Notes: generated by a model not told the origin, from the sequence alone. Shown: positions 1-6,467, counted from the first letter of the stretch. The stretch is 9,018 nucleotides of DNA from UBA6164 sp964344155 (GCA_964344155.1 CAYFMG010000034.1:1-9018); one strand, 5' to 3'. Numbers and translations: made by a program.

Positions 1-110
1 ACAGAGGGCTTTAGCCCTTTGAATTAAATAACCCACCTCTGAATCTCCTCCCTAACATTAGGGAGGAGGGCTACAGGTTATTAGGTAACAAAAAACTTGC
101 TTTTTTTTGA
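1..110. other. Structured noncoding stretch, possible ncRNA 3' end or REP-like element
   Basis: No open frame is found here in either code. A perfect 11-bp G/C-rich hairpin lies at 45-55/58-68. It is enclosed by a 7-bp pairing, AATAACC at 27-33 with GGTTATT at 76-82. A further 6-bp pairing, CAGAGG at 2-7 with CCTCTG at 36-41, crosses that one, so a pseudoknot is possible. AGGGCT/AGCCCT at the left edge forms another small hairpin. A run of eight T follows at about 101-109. In such an A+T-rich genome this G/C content suggests a structured RNA or a REP-like palindrome. I could not match it to tmRNA, RNase P RNA, SRP RNA, 6S or a known riboswitch, and it may continue left of the window. Confidence 0.4.
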
Positions 111-157
111 AAATATAATATAATTAGGTTAACTCATAACAAGATGAGGGAAAATAG

Positions 158-188
158 AAAAAAGAGAGGGGCTTAGCCTCTCTTTTTT
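158..188. terminator. Bidirectional rho-independent terminator-like hairpin
   Basis: An A6 run, a stem built from GAGAGG and CCTCTC around a GGCTTAG-type loop, and a T6 run form one of the strongest hairpins in the window. It has poly-T on the 3' side read from either strand. What it terminates is unclear: possibly the structured RNA to its left. Confidence 0.6.
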
Positions 189-300
189 CTTGCTTTCTTT
201 TTTGTATTGCTTTTGTTAATACTGAAAGCAAAAATATATCTCTTCATTTTGAAGGAAAGATATATTCTCATAACAAGATATAATTAGGAAATAAAATATA

Positions 301-330
301 CTTCCTAAAGGAAAAACTTCCTAAAGGAAG
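301..330. repeat. Tandem pair of palindromic 13-mers
   Basis: CTTCCTAAAGGAA occurs at 301-313 and again at 317-329, with a three-A spacer. Each copy is itself a small hairpin: TTCC, a TAAA loop, then GGAA. The 16-bp period puts the copies about one and a half helical turns apart. They could be protein-binding sites or RNA hairpins. Two copies are too few, and lack real spacers, for a CRISPR array. Confidence 0.6.
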
Positions 331-404
331 CTAAACTAGTATATATAAATCAAGAATAAAATCAAATAAAAGTATATAAAAAGAATATATTAATATAAAT
401 TAAA

Positions 405-487
405 AAAGAAGGGGATAACTGTAGAGGTGAACCTTGTATTCGCCCCTTGAATCAAAAAAAGAAAACACATTGTGTTTTCTTTTTTTA
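405..487 (+). ncRNA. Candidate small structured RNA with its own terminator
   Basis: A 6-bp stem, AAGGGG at 409-414 with CCCCTT at 443-448, encloses an inner AGGT/ACCT hairpin at 425-434. A strong A/T hairpin with a T run follows at 454-487. An A/T-rich element resembling a -10 (TATAAAT, about 394-400) precedes it, but no good -35 is seen. The G/C islands stand out from their surroundings. It has no match that I recognise to a known riboswitch or RNA class. It could instead be an antisense or untranslated tail region of the convergent minus-strand gene. Confidence 0.3.
454..487 (-). terminator. Terminator of the cNMP-binding gene, probably bidirectional
   Basis: An A7 run, the inverted pair GAAAACACA/TGTGTTTTC, and a T-rich run directly follow the minus-strand stop at 488. 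The element works in both orientations, so it would also end any plus-strand RNA reading in from the left. Confidence 0.7.
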
Positions 488-880
488 TTATCTATTTAAA
501 TTTTCTTCTATTCTGTGCATGATAGTTTTATTGATCTTGTTTTCATCATTGTTGATCATTTCGATTAAATCATCTACAGTTAAAACAATTACTTCTATAT
601 CAGTTAATGCTTTTACAGTAGCAGTTCTTTGCTCGTCATTAAGTAAAGCAATTTCTCAGAAAATATTCCCAGGAGTCAGTTCAGCAATCTTGCTTCATCC
701 AATTTCTATAGAAACTTTACCATTTTTTAAAATATATCATTCTCAGTTTGAATCCTCTCATTGAGATATGATAATTTCTCATTCAGAGTAATTTCTATCA
801 CTACAAGTAACTATAATATGATCAACAACCTCGCGATCAATTCATTTAAATATTTCTAATGAATATACACTTTCTGGCAT
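488..880 (-). CDS. Stand-alone cyclic-nucleotide-binding domain protein (130 aa)
   Basis: A single cNMP-binding (CRP/CAP-like) domain read with TGA = Gly; 7 of its 10 glycines are TGA. It starts at ATG 880 and ends at TAA. The N-terminal helix region (1-30) is followed by the beta-roll. The loop SQGEDSNG lies near residues 39-46, and YILKNGKVSIEI at 49-60 is a typical family segment. The phosphate-binding cassette FGEIALLNDEQRTATV spans 74-89 and keeps the ribose-contacting Glu76 and the phosphate-contacting Arg85, so ligand binding is plausible; cAMP or cGMP cannot be told apart. The protein ends soon after the domain's C-helix. There is no HTH, transporter or kinase partner in the chain, so it must act through another protein. 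No signal peptide is seen, so it is probably cytosolic. It lies downstream of the thiolase gene on the same strand but has its own promoter candidate. Confidence 0.92.
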
Positions 881-889
881 AAAAAAATA

Positions 890-940
890 TGTTAATTAAT
901 TAATTTCTAATATATTAACACATTTTTAAATTTTATGCAA
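890..940 (-). promoter_or_regulatory. Promoter candidate and overlapping inverted repeat for the cNMP-binding gene
   Basis: On the minus strand TTGCAT (935-940) lies 17 nt from TAATAT (912-917), with a TG one base upstream of the -10 (extended -10). The predicted start, near 905, gives a leader of about 25 nt. TGTTAAT at 890-896 and ATTAACA at 914-920 form an inverted repeat from the -10 into the leader, around a TTAATTAATTAA palindrome. It could be an operator or a leader hairpin. The -35 matches consensus poorly. Confidence 0.4.
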
Positions 941-951
941 ATTCTGACCTA

Positions 952-994
952 TTCCTCCCTTGCCAGGGGGAGGTTAGGAGGGGGGGGGAGGGGG
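952..994. repeat. G/C-rich REP-like palindrome with a nine-G run
   Basis: CCTCCC and GGGAGG flank a short loop around TTGCCAGG, followed by AGGTTAGGA, nine consecutive G, A, and five more G, ending at the stop codon of the TtcA-like gene. The composition contrasts sharply with the roughly 70-75% A+T around it and resembles the hairpin at 45-68. By general knowledge, such short G/C-rich palindromes are often dispersed REP elements mobilised by Y1 (RAYT) transposases; none is visible here. The plus strand carries enough G-runs to form a G-quadruplex. It may also help end or stabilise the ttcA transcript, although no T run follows it on that strand. Confidence 0.55.
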
Positions 995-1726
995 TTACAT
1001 ATTATAACCAGTTTTTTCATATTTTTCTTTGAAATCTTTGATTAGTGACCAAAAAATATTTTCTGTGTATTTTGGTAGGATTTTTTCATTTGGCCATACA
1101 ATCTCTTTTTTTATTCTATTTCTCATAGTATTTTCTCAAACAGGACAAGAACAAGGAGAGTAAGGAATCTCTTTTTGTTCAACCATTCTAAGAATATCTT
1201 TTTCTCTTAAATAGGCCATAGGTCTGATAAAACTAACATCTCATTTACTCATTTTATTAATAGGAGGCATTATTTTTAATTTTCTACCTTCTATCATATT
1301 CATAAGCGTTGTTACTACTATATCATCCATATGATGTCATAAACAGATTTTTGTTGCTCACCGTTTTTTGCATAGCTTCATTAAAGCTATTCTTCTAGCA
1401 TAAGCACACCACTGACAAGATTGTCAAACACCATCATTTAATTTAGAGTCTTCAGGTAGTTTAATATTTACCTTTTCTAGAGGGATATCTAGTACCTCTT
1501 CAAAATATTTTCTTTTTTCCTCAAACTTGATATCACAATCAATTAAAAACTCTTTAAAAATATATACAGCTTTGATTTCAAACTTTTCTTTTATCTGTTT
1601 TCTTATTTCACTAAGCATATATCATAAAAGCATAGAATCTTTTCATCCAGATACTCATATAATAATTGTTTCTCAAGCTTTTATCATTCAAAAATCATAA
1701 ATAGCATTCTTGATTTTTTTTATCAT
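995..1726 (-). CDS. ttcA: TtcA-family tRNA 2-thiocytidine synthetase, PP-loop ATPase (243 aa)
   Basis: TtcA enzymes activate C32 of certain tRNAs with ATP and replace its oxygen by sulfur, using a [4Fe-4S] cluster. The PP-loop SGGKDS is at residues 26-31 with its second Gly encoded by TGA. The CxxC pair is Cys104/Cys107 in SCQWCAYARR, and GHHMDDIVVTTLMN lies at 130-143, as in the family. The third cluster ligand would be Cys192 or Cys194 in the SPCSCP segment. The chain is shorter than E. coli TtcA (about 310 aa), mainly at the ends. ATG 1726 is preferred over an in-frame GTG at 1747 because a TATAAT at 1752-1757 puts the transcript start at about that GTG. Residue 122 is encoded by CGG, the only CGG or CGA codon I saw in a gene here. 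The related thiouridine synthases (TtuA/CTU1) usually carry extra zinc-finger CxxC motifs that are absent here. Confidence 0.85.
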
Positions 1727-1751
1727 TTTCTTTTCAGATGCTCCCACTTTT

Positions 1752-1781
1752 ATTATAGTTATTATTTAAAATTAACAGCAA
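1752..1781 (-). promoter_or_regulatory. Promoter candidate for the TtcA-like gene
   Basis: On the minus strand TTGCTG (1776-1781) and a perfect TATAAT (1752-1757) are 18 nt apart. The predicted start, near 1746, leaves a leader of about 20 nt. That leader contains GGGAG, about 14 nt before the ATG, which is too far for a usual Shine-Dalgarno site. Confidence 0.45.
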
Positions 1782-1814
1782 GTTTATACATTTTTTACAA
1801 AATTACAAAAAAAA

Positions 1815-1842
1815 TTGAAATTTTATATTTTTTATTTATATT
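1815..1842 (+). promoter_or_regulatory. Promoter candidate for the FecR-like/Ig-like surface protein
   Basis: TTGAAA (1815-1820) and TATATT (1837-1842) with a 16-nt spacer each match the sigma-70 consensus at five of six positions. The predicted leader is about 35-40 nt. The surrounding DNA is extremely A+T rich, so chance matches are common. Confidence 0.45.
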
Positions 1843-1886
1843 ATATATTGATAAGTAAAAATTTTATATTTTAATTTAGAAAAATT

Positions 1887-3326
1887 ATGAATGTTAGAAG
1901 AAGACACTCGGTAGGGAAATGAGTAAGAGATTATATAGTACCTATTATATGAGCATTGTTAATTATCATTTTACTTTTTTCAGTTTTTTCTTGATGAGAT
2001 ACAGAAGAAGTAAAAGTTGACTTAGAAAACAAAGTAGGACTTGAAGTTATATTTGATGGAGCAAATACAGAGAGTTATGTTGTTTATCCTTGAGATTACA
2101 AAAAAAAGATAGACTCAGAGATTTCTTTATATAAATGAGAAAAATTAATTGTTAAAAATGGTAGTGTTAGTTTATCTTTACTTTGATTGTGAGATTTTAA
2201 ATTAAATAAGCTTTGAGAATTAAAGTATAATGAAAGTTGAAGTTTTTCTTTATACTCTTCTGATTTATGGCTAAACTCTAGTTCAGAAGTACCTGTAGAA
2301 ATGAGATTTGCATCAGTAAATGTATGAAACCAATCAAATATTTCATTTTCTCAAAATGAAATGTGAAGTACTGTTTACTTAATTAATTGATTTGCTGAAG
2401 TTCAAAATTTAGCGTGAGCATCAACAGTTTTAGCTCCATGACAAAAAATAACAGTATCTAGATTAAATGCAAACAAAGAGGATTTAGATTTAACTTTATC
2501 AAAAGAAGCAATAGATGATTATTATAAACAATCAGACTGGTTTATTTTAAATAATGGTATTAACTACTTAGCTTCATGAGTAGAAGCAAAAGAAGAAACA
2601 TCTACATGAACAACTAAAAAAGTAAAAACTAGTTCAAAATTAATTACTTTTAATAATTTGTCTGATGAATTAAATGTATCATCTGATAAAATAACAGTAT
2701 CATGAAATTTTGTAGATGAAGAAATAACAAAAATAACTCTTAACTGAGCTAATGCTGTTATAAATAGTGAAACAAAAACTTTTAAATTTGAAAATGTTTC
2801 TGTAGCAAATAGTGAAAATGATTTAGTTTTCAAAGTGTATGATGGAGCTAATGACTTATTATCTAAGTTTATTTATACTATCTATTATGATGGGGCAGTA
2901 GCAAATAATAATACTTCTAGATTTAATGTAAAAACATTTGATGTAGATTGATCTAAGTTTACATTTACATCTCCTACAACTAAATCAACATATACAACTT
3001 ATGAAGATTTTACTACTATTAGATGAAAAGTTCTTATTGAATGAATTAAAAAAGTACAAGTAAATGACTATACTCTAAAATCATTTAATTGATCTACATG
3101 GAGATATCATGCTAGTACTATAAATAACAATTTAAGTATTTGAACAAATGTTTATGAAGTAAAATATTTTGATATTAACTGAAAATTAGTTTATACTAAT
3201 CATTTTACTATAGTTAAAAAAGATCCAAAAACTAAACCAAAAGTAGTAGAGGCTCCTAAAGAAGAAGTTAAAGAAGAGGTTGTAGAACCACCAAAGAAAG
3301 AAAATTATAGTGATGAAGCTTTATAA
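1887..3326 (+). CDS. Membrane-anchored FecR-like/Ig-like domain surface protein (479 aa)
   Basis: A basic N-terminus (MNVRRRHSVGKGVR) precedes one hydrophobic helix at about 16-35 and a GGD turn, giving a type II anchor or uncleaved signal with the rest outside the membrane. Residues of about 40-155 are beta-rich and not recognised. A FecR-like segment at about 159-193 includes STVYLINGFAEV and VLAPGQKITVSR. Two Ig-like beta-sandwich modules follow: about 255-335 (ITVSGNF, ITKITLNG) and about 352-445 (TTIRGKVLIEG, IKKVQVNDY). They resemble the bacterial Ig/glucodextranase-B type, in which a 'G-x-V … V-x-V-N-G' pattern recurs. The tail (446-479) is a Pro/Lys/Glu-rich, presumably disordered stretch. 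About 25 of 32 glycines are TGA. FecR proper acts in iron-siderophore sigma signalling, but no sigma factor or receptor is nearby, so an adhesive or envelope structural role is as likely. The domain calls rest on sequence pattern only. Confidence 0.9.
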
Positions 3327-3327
3327 T

Positions 3328-3363
3328 AAAAAAACAACAAATTATATAATTTGTTGTTTTTTT
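3328..3363. terminator. Perfect 36-nt palindromic bidirectional terminator
   Basis: Eighteen bases ending in CAACAAATTAT are followed by their exact reverse complement, with A7 and T7 at the ends. It starts 2 nt after the plus-strand stop and ends 11 nt from the minus-strand stop at 3375. It therefore serves both convergent genes. Confidence 0.85.
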
Positions 3364-3374
3364 GTATATTTTTT

Positions 3375-3698
3375 TTAACATGCACATCATGTTGGACATC
3401 ATCATTCAGCTGTAGAGCATCATCACATATCAGGTCCTCATATAATACTTACAAACATTCATTTTAATTCATCTTCATTTGGTATTATTCATTCAAAAAT
3501 AGTATCTCTAAACTCTATAGCTTCTTCTTCAACTATTAAAGCAGGTTCTTTTGTTATACTTAGATCTTGTTTTAATTTTTCATCATGACTAGTTTCTATT
3601 TCCACAAATGATTCTAATCATAACTCTTCTAAAGATAAATTAACTTTTTTTAGTAATTCTTCTGAATCATTATTATTTCAGTATATTATTATTTTCAT
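3375..3698 (-). CDS. Thioredoxin-fold-like protein with Cys-rich tail (107 aa)
   Basis: Residues 1-85 have the pattern of small thioredoxin-like proteins (thioredoxin_3 type): a beta strand MKIIIYGN, the helix SEELLKKVNLSLEELG, a central strand, the cis-Pro-like segment TKEPALIV at 49-56, and a last helix at about 73-85. The usual Cys-x-x-Cys after strand 1 is absent (GNNND occupies it). Instead the last 14 residues are Gly/Cys-rich with Cys94, Cys101, Cys105 and Cys107, a tail suited to binding metal or to disulfide chemistry. Ten of eleven glycines are TGA, so this tail exists only under the alternative code. It lies 51 nt downstream of the bL25 gene, behind a terminator. A TATAAT at 3712-3717 gives it a possible promoter, but no good -35 is seen. 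The fold is inferred from sequence pattern; the function is unknown. Confidence 0.85.
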
Positions 3699-3711
3699 GA
3701 TTTAGGTTTTA

Positions 3712-3746
3712 ATTATAAAAAATCTCTCCTTTGAGGGGGAGAGATT
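3712..3746 (-). terminator. Terminator of rplY with an embedded -10 box
   Basis: On the minus strand AATCTCTCC and GGAGAGATT (3738-3746 and 3721-3729) form a 9-bp stem followed by T6, directly after the bL25 stop codon. The end of the T tract runs into TATAAT (3712-3717), the only promoter-like element before the downstream Cys-tail gene. Confidence 0.75.
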
Positions 3747-3749
3747 AAA

Positions 3750-4376
3750 TTAAGCTTCTTCAGTTTTTTCTTCTTCGTCAGCACCAGTTACAGGAGCATC
3801 AGGAGCTTCATCTGAGATTTCTTCTACTTTAGCTGGTTTACTAGCTGAAACAACAACAGTGTCAGCAGTTAAAACTTCAAATTTTTCAGCATCAATAGCT
3901 AAATCAGATATTTTAATAGAATCTCACATTTCTTTTAAAGCACTTAAATCAACATCAATAGCATCAACTAAGTTTCTAGGTAATACTTTTACTTCGATTT
4001 CTTTTATGTGTTCATCTAAGATAGCACCTTCTCTAACAGCTTGTGATTCTCAAGTGAAATTAAAAGCTATTTTTGTATGTACTTTTTCACCTCTAGTAAT
4101 AGCATAAAAATCTATGTGTAAGAAGTCACCAGTAATAGGTTCTCTTTGAATATCATGAACTAATACTTCAATAGAGTCTTTTCCAACACTTAAGTTGATA
4201 ATATGACTTTCACCAGATTGTCTGAATGTTCTTAAAAAATCAGAGTTATTTATTTTTAATGAAATAGGTTCCTGATTTTTACCATAAACTACTCATGGAA
4301 CCATACTTGAAGCTCTTAGCTCTTTTGTTTTTTCCTCTGTAGTTCTAATTTCTGCATTTAAATTTAGGTTTTCCAT
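3750..4376 (-). CDS. rplY: Large ribosomal subunit protein bL25, Ctc/TL5 form (208 aa)
   Basis: bL25 binds 5S rRNA in the large ribosomal subunit. Starting at ATG 4376, the N-terminal 5S-binding domain covers about 1-95: the family segments LRASSMVPGVVYG (about 20-32), DFLRTFRQSG and VLVHDIQREPITGDFLHIDF are clear. The C-terminal beta domain of the long Ctc/TL5 form follows at about 96-180 (VREGAILDEHIKEIEVKVLP, then a DVDLSAL segment). An acidic, Ala-rich tail runs to 208. The length is normal for the two-domain type. Only about 3 of 10 glycines are TGA, against roughly 70-90% in neighbouring genes where counted, as expected if a highly expressed gene favours GGN. It is flanked by minus-strand genes, with terminators on both sides, so it is probably its own transcription unit. 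Confidence 0.96.
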
Positions 4377-4389
4377 AATTTATGATTTT

Positions 4390-4417
4390 GATATATAAAT
4401 AAATAAAAAGCTTGCAA
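4390..4417 (-). promoter_or_regulatory. Weak promoter candidate for rplY within the upstream terminator
   Basis: On the minus strand TTGCAA (4412-4417) and TATATC (4390-4395) are 16 nt apart, each matching consensus at four of six positions. The -35 lies in the 3' arm of the upstream gene's terminator hairpin. The implied leader is under 10 nt. The call is tentative because of the strong A+T bias. Confidence 0.3.
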
Positions 4418-4454
4418 ATTCTATTCATAAAACGATTTTTTGCAAACTTTTTTT
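4405..4454 (-). terminator. Terminator of the PP2C-like membrane protein gene
   Basis: The arms AAAAAG-C-TTGCAAA (4405-4418) and TTTGCAA-A-CTTTTT (4439-4452) pair with one C/A mismatch around a 20-nt loop. On the minus strand the 3' arm ends in a T run followed by ATTTATTT. It lies about 30 nt after the stop codon at 4484. Confidence 0.6.
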
Positions 4455-4483
4455 ATATTTTTTTATTTTTTCCTTTAAAATAG

Positions 4484-6385
4484 CTATCTTACTAACAGTC
4501 TATCATCACTTATTTCAAAAGTTACTTTATATATTCATTCCTTATTTAATACCAATAACTCTCAGTCATGGTTTACAAAGAAGTCTTTGATTTTGTTTTT
4601 ACTTCATTCTACTTGTCATAGGTAAGTTAGGCTTTTTGTATTCTTATAATTTTTTGAATTTGGAGCAAATACCCAGATTTTATTATTAAGTAACATATAA
4701 ACATAATTTAAATCTGATCTCGCTTTTATATCAATTATAGAGTTTTCTTCTCCTATATCGTAGTTTCTTGGTAGTTTGTTTATTGTAAGCTTTTCTAGTC
4801 TATAAGGATTAGAAAAGAATTTTACCATAGATAGATCTTGTTTCAAGATATAGAATCATCAGTCTATACTTACAGATAAGATATCTCATATTTGAGTTAA
4901 GTCATCTTTTTTTAAATAGGGAATTCCTGCTTTGAAATTACTTCAGTAAGCAGAGTGCTTATATATTTGATTATTATCTTCTCATATTAAGTATATATTT
5001 GAGCTATAAGAAAGTATTTCTTTAGATTTTTCCCATGTTTTTTGTCATATTACATCAACATAGCTAAAATATCAGTTTTTTGTAAATTTTACAATAGATC
5101 ATTTATTTGTAAGCAAGTACATATTATCTCATATAAATGTAGCATCTACAAAGCTTTCACCACTTTTTAGAGAGTTAAAACTATATTTTTTAGCTTTAGT
5201 GTTAGGTAGTATAGGTCATACAACAGTTTTATCAGCAATTATATATGGTTTTAGATTTCTTTTTACTATTTTTACAGGATTTTCGAAATCTATATTATAA
5301 ATCATGTTTTCAGTATTTTGATCAAATACTTCTACTTTATCAAATTGTTTTCTCAAAGCATTTATACCATTATTTAAGTCTTCTACATCAGCTAAAAATA
5401 TTTGTTTTTCTTTTGTTTGTTCTAGTAAAACTTGGGCATTTTTTATATTTGTTTCAAATATTTCAGGATTAGCTATATTTTCAGAAGCTACTTTTATAAA
5501 GTTTTTAGCCTGTAGTATATTATTCTCATTTAATTGCTTTTCTTCTGTTTGAGATGTAACTCAGATCACTGTAGATAGTATAGAGTACAAGAAAAATATT
5601 GATATTGTTATTCAAGTTAAAAATAACATATTTTTAATCAATTTAGAAGATGCATTTACTTTATCCTTTAGTATTAAAAAATATCCTATTACCGTTTTTG
5701 ATAAATTATTATCAAAGTATTTTATGAAGTCATCTTTTATTATATCAACTTTTGTTAATTCTTTTTCTTCAACTTTATTGCTATATTTTAGGGAACTAAC
5801 TAGTATGTTTTGATCAAGTATTTCACTTGTTAATATATTTTTTATATTTTTATTAAATATTTTTATATTTTCTGATAAAACAAGTCAATCTAATAAATCA
5901 CTTTTTGTTAGATAATCAAGTAATCTTTTTGTACAAGCTACTACTATTTCATTATTTTTTAATTCTCAACTTGATACATAATCAAATTCTGTTTTTGATT
6001 CATCTTTATTAGTTAGTTCGTTTACTTCAGAGTTTTTATTTATTAAGTAACAAGAAGATTTTCATACATTTGAAAAAACGTAATTATTTTCATTTAATAC
6101 AGAAATAACCATATCAAGCTCAGGTATAACTTCAGAATCTTGTTCCCAAGTTTTTAAAAAAGAGTTAATACTCTCAAGAGCTATACTGAAATCATTGTAA
6201 GTATTTTCTTTTGAAATCTTATCTACTACAAAGTCTAGTATATTGTTTAATAATAAGTCTCATAAGTTTGCATTATTTGTACTAATGATCACAAAACAAT
6301 CTAGATCCTTATCTAGATTTATATTTCTTTTGATCAGTACATTTTCTTTTTCAAAACTTACTTTTTTTGAACTTATTTCAAACAT
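4484..6385 (-). CDS. Membrane protein: degenerate PP2C-like domain, one TM helix, probable beta-propeller (633 aa)
   Basis: Read with TGA = Gly it is uninterrupted from ATG 6385 to TAG. Residues of about 1-165 resemble a PP2C/PPM phosphatase core. FSNVGKSSCYLINKNSEV (from 104) matches the family's 'xNvGDSraYl' strand pair, and GELKNNEIVVACTKRLLDYL (140-159) matches 'GDxlLLCSDGLxD'. The metal-binding Asp residues of both motifs are missing, and no N-terminal 'GxGG' is seen, so it is probably a non-catalytic relative. One hydrophobic helix runs from about 253 to 276. A Lys/Glu/Gln-rich, probably coiled-coil region follows (280-345). From about 395 to the end there are repeated short beta motifs (DNMYLLTNKGSIVKF, SNIYLIGEDNNQIYK, GGFYILKQDLSMVKF, NYVYMLLNNKIWVF), typical of propeller blades. 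Topology would put one half on each side of the membrane. A signalling or scaffold role is inference. Confidence 0.85.
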
Positions 6386-6425
6386 ATTTTATTTTTATTT
6401 ATTTAATATTTTGTTCTATAATTTT

Positions 6426-6452
6426 ATTATATTAAAAATACTTAAAAATCAA
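6426..6452 (-). promoter_or_regulatory. Promoter candidate for the PP2C-like membrane protein gene
   Basis: On the minus strand a perfect TATAAT (6426-6431) lies 15 nt from TTGATT (6447-6452), an imperfect -35 within the 13-bp tandem repeat. The implied leader is about 35 nt. The short spacer and A/T-rich surroundings lower confidence. Confidence 0.35.
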
Positions 6453-6466
6453 ACTTAAAAATCAAA
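6441..6466 (+). repeat. Perfect tandem 13-bp repeat between divergent genes
   Basis: CTTAAAAATCAAA occurs twice head to tail at 6441-6453 and 6454-6466. It ends just before the murA -35 candidate and overlaps the -35 candidate of the opposite gene, so a protein bound here could affect both promoters. It could also be a slippage duplication in simple A/T-rich DNA. Confidence 0.6.
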
Positions 6467-6467
6467 A

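Larger units (their letters stand above)
111..400. other. Gene-free A+T-rich stretch with hairpins and short repeats
   Basis: No coding frame is supported. Besides the terminator-like hairpin at 158-188 it holds an 8-bp pairing, TTGCTTTC at 190-197 with GAAAGCAA at 224-231, and a two-part hairpin at 233-266 with outer stem AATATATCT/AGATATATT and inner stem CTTC/GAAG. Two words occur twice: CTCATAACAAGAT at 133-145 and 267-279, and ATATAATTAGG at 118-128 and 278-288. The tandem CTTCCTAAAGGAA pair is listed separately. The stretch could be decayed, regulatory or RNA-coding; no function can be assigned. Confidence 0.5.

Noticed and set aside
301..330. Possible CRISPR array
   Set aside because: There are only two short palindromic copies 3 nt apart, with no spacers and no cas genes nearby.
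1..450. tRNA, rRNA, tmRNA or RNase P RNA
   Set aside because: I found no cloverleaf with T-loop consensus and no conserved core motifs of these RNAs on either strand.
447..764. Plus-strand open frame of about 105 codons
   Set aside because: It lies antisense to the cyclic-nucleotide-binding gene, has no family-like pattern and covers the terminator hairpin; it is a shadow.
981..994. Nine-G run as a sequencing artefact
   Set aside because: Not fully excluded, but it is noncoding and part of a palindromic G/C element, so it is reported as a repeat with a note to check reads.
1424..1618. Separate 64-residue minus-strand gene
   Set aside because: It is an internal piece of the TtcA-like gene bounded by TGA codons that encode conserved or in-frame glycines.
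1745..1747. GTG as the start of the TtcA-like gene
   Set aside because: It coincides with the transcript start predicted from TATAAT at 1752-1757, and the ATG at 1726 gives a family-like N-terminus.
2564..2833. Minus-strand open frame inside the FecR-like gene
   Set aside because: The plus-strand reading gives a continuous domain protein with TGA = Gly; the minus frame shows no recognisable pattern.
3859..4107. Plus-strand open frame over the bL25 gene
   Set aside because: It is antisense to a clearly recognised ribosomal protein.
5245..6458. Two plus-strand open frames rich in Phe/Leu
   Set aside because: They are antisense shadows of the A-rich coding strand of the PP2C-like gene; the hydrophobicity only reflects T-rich codons.
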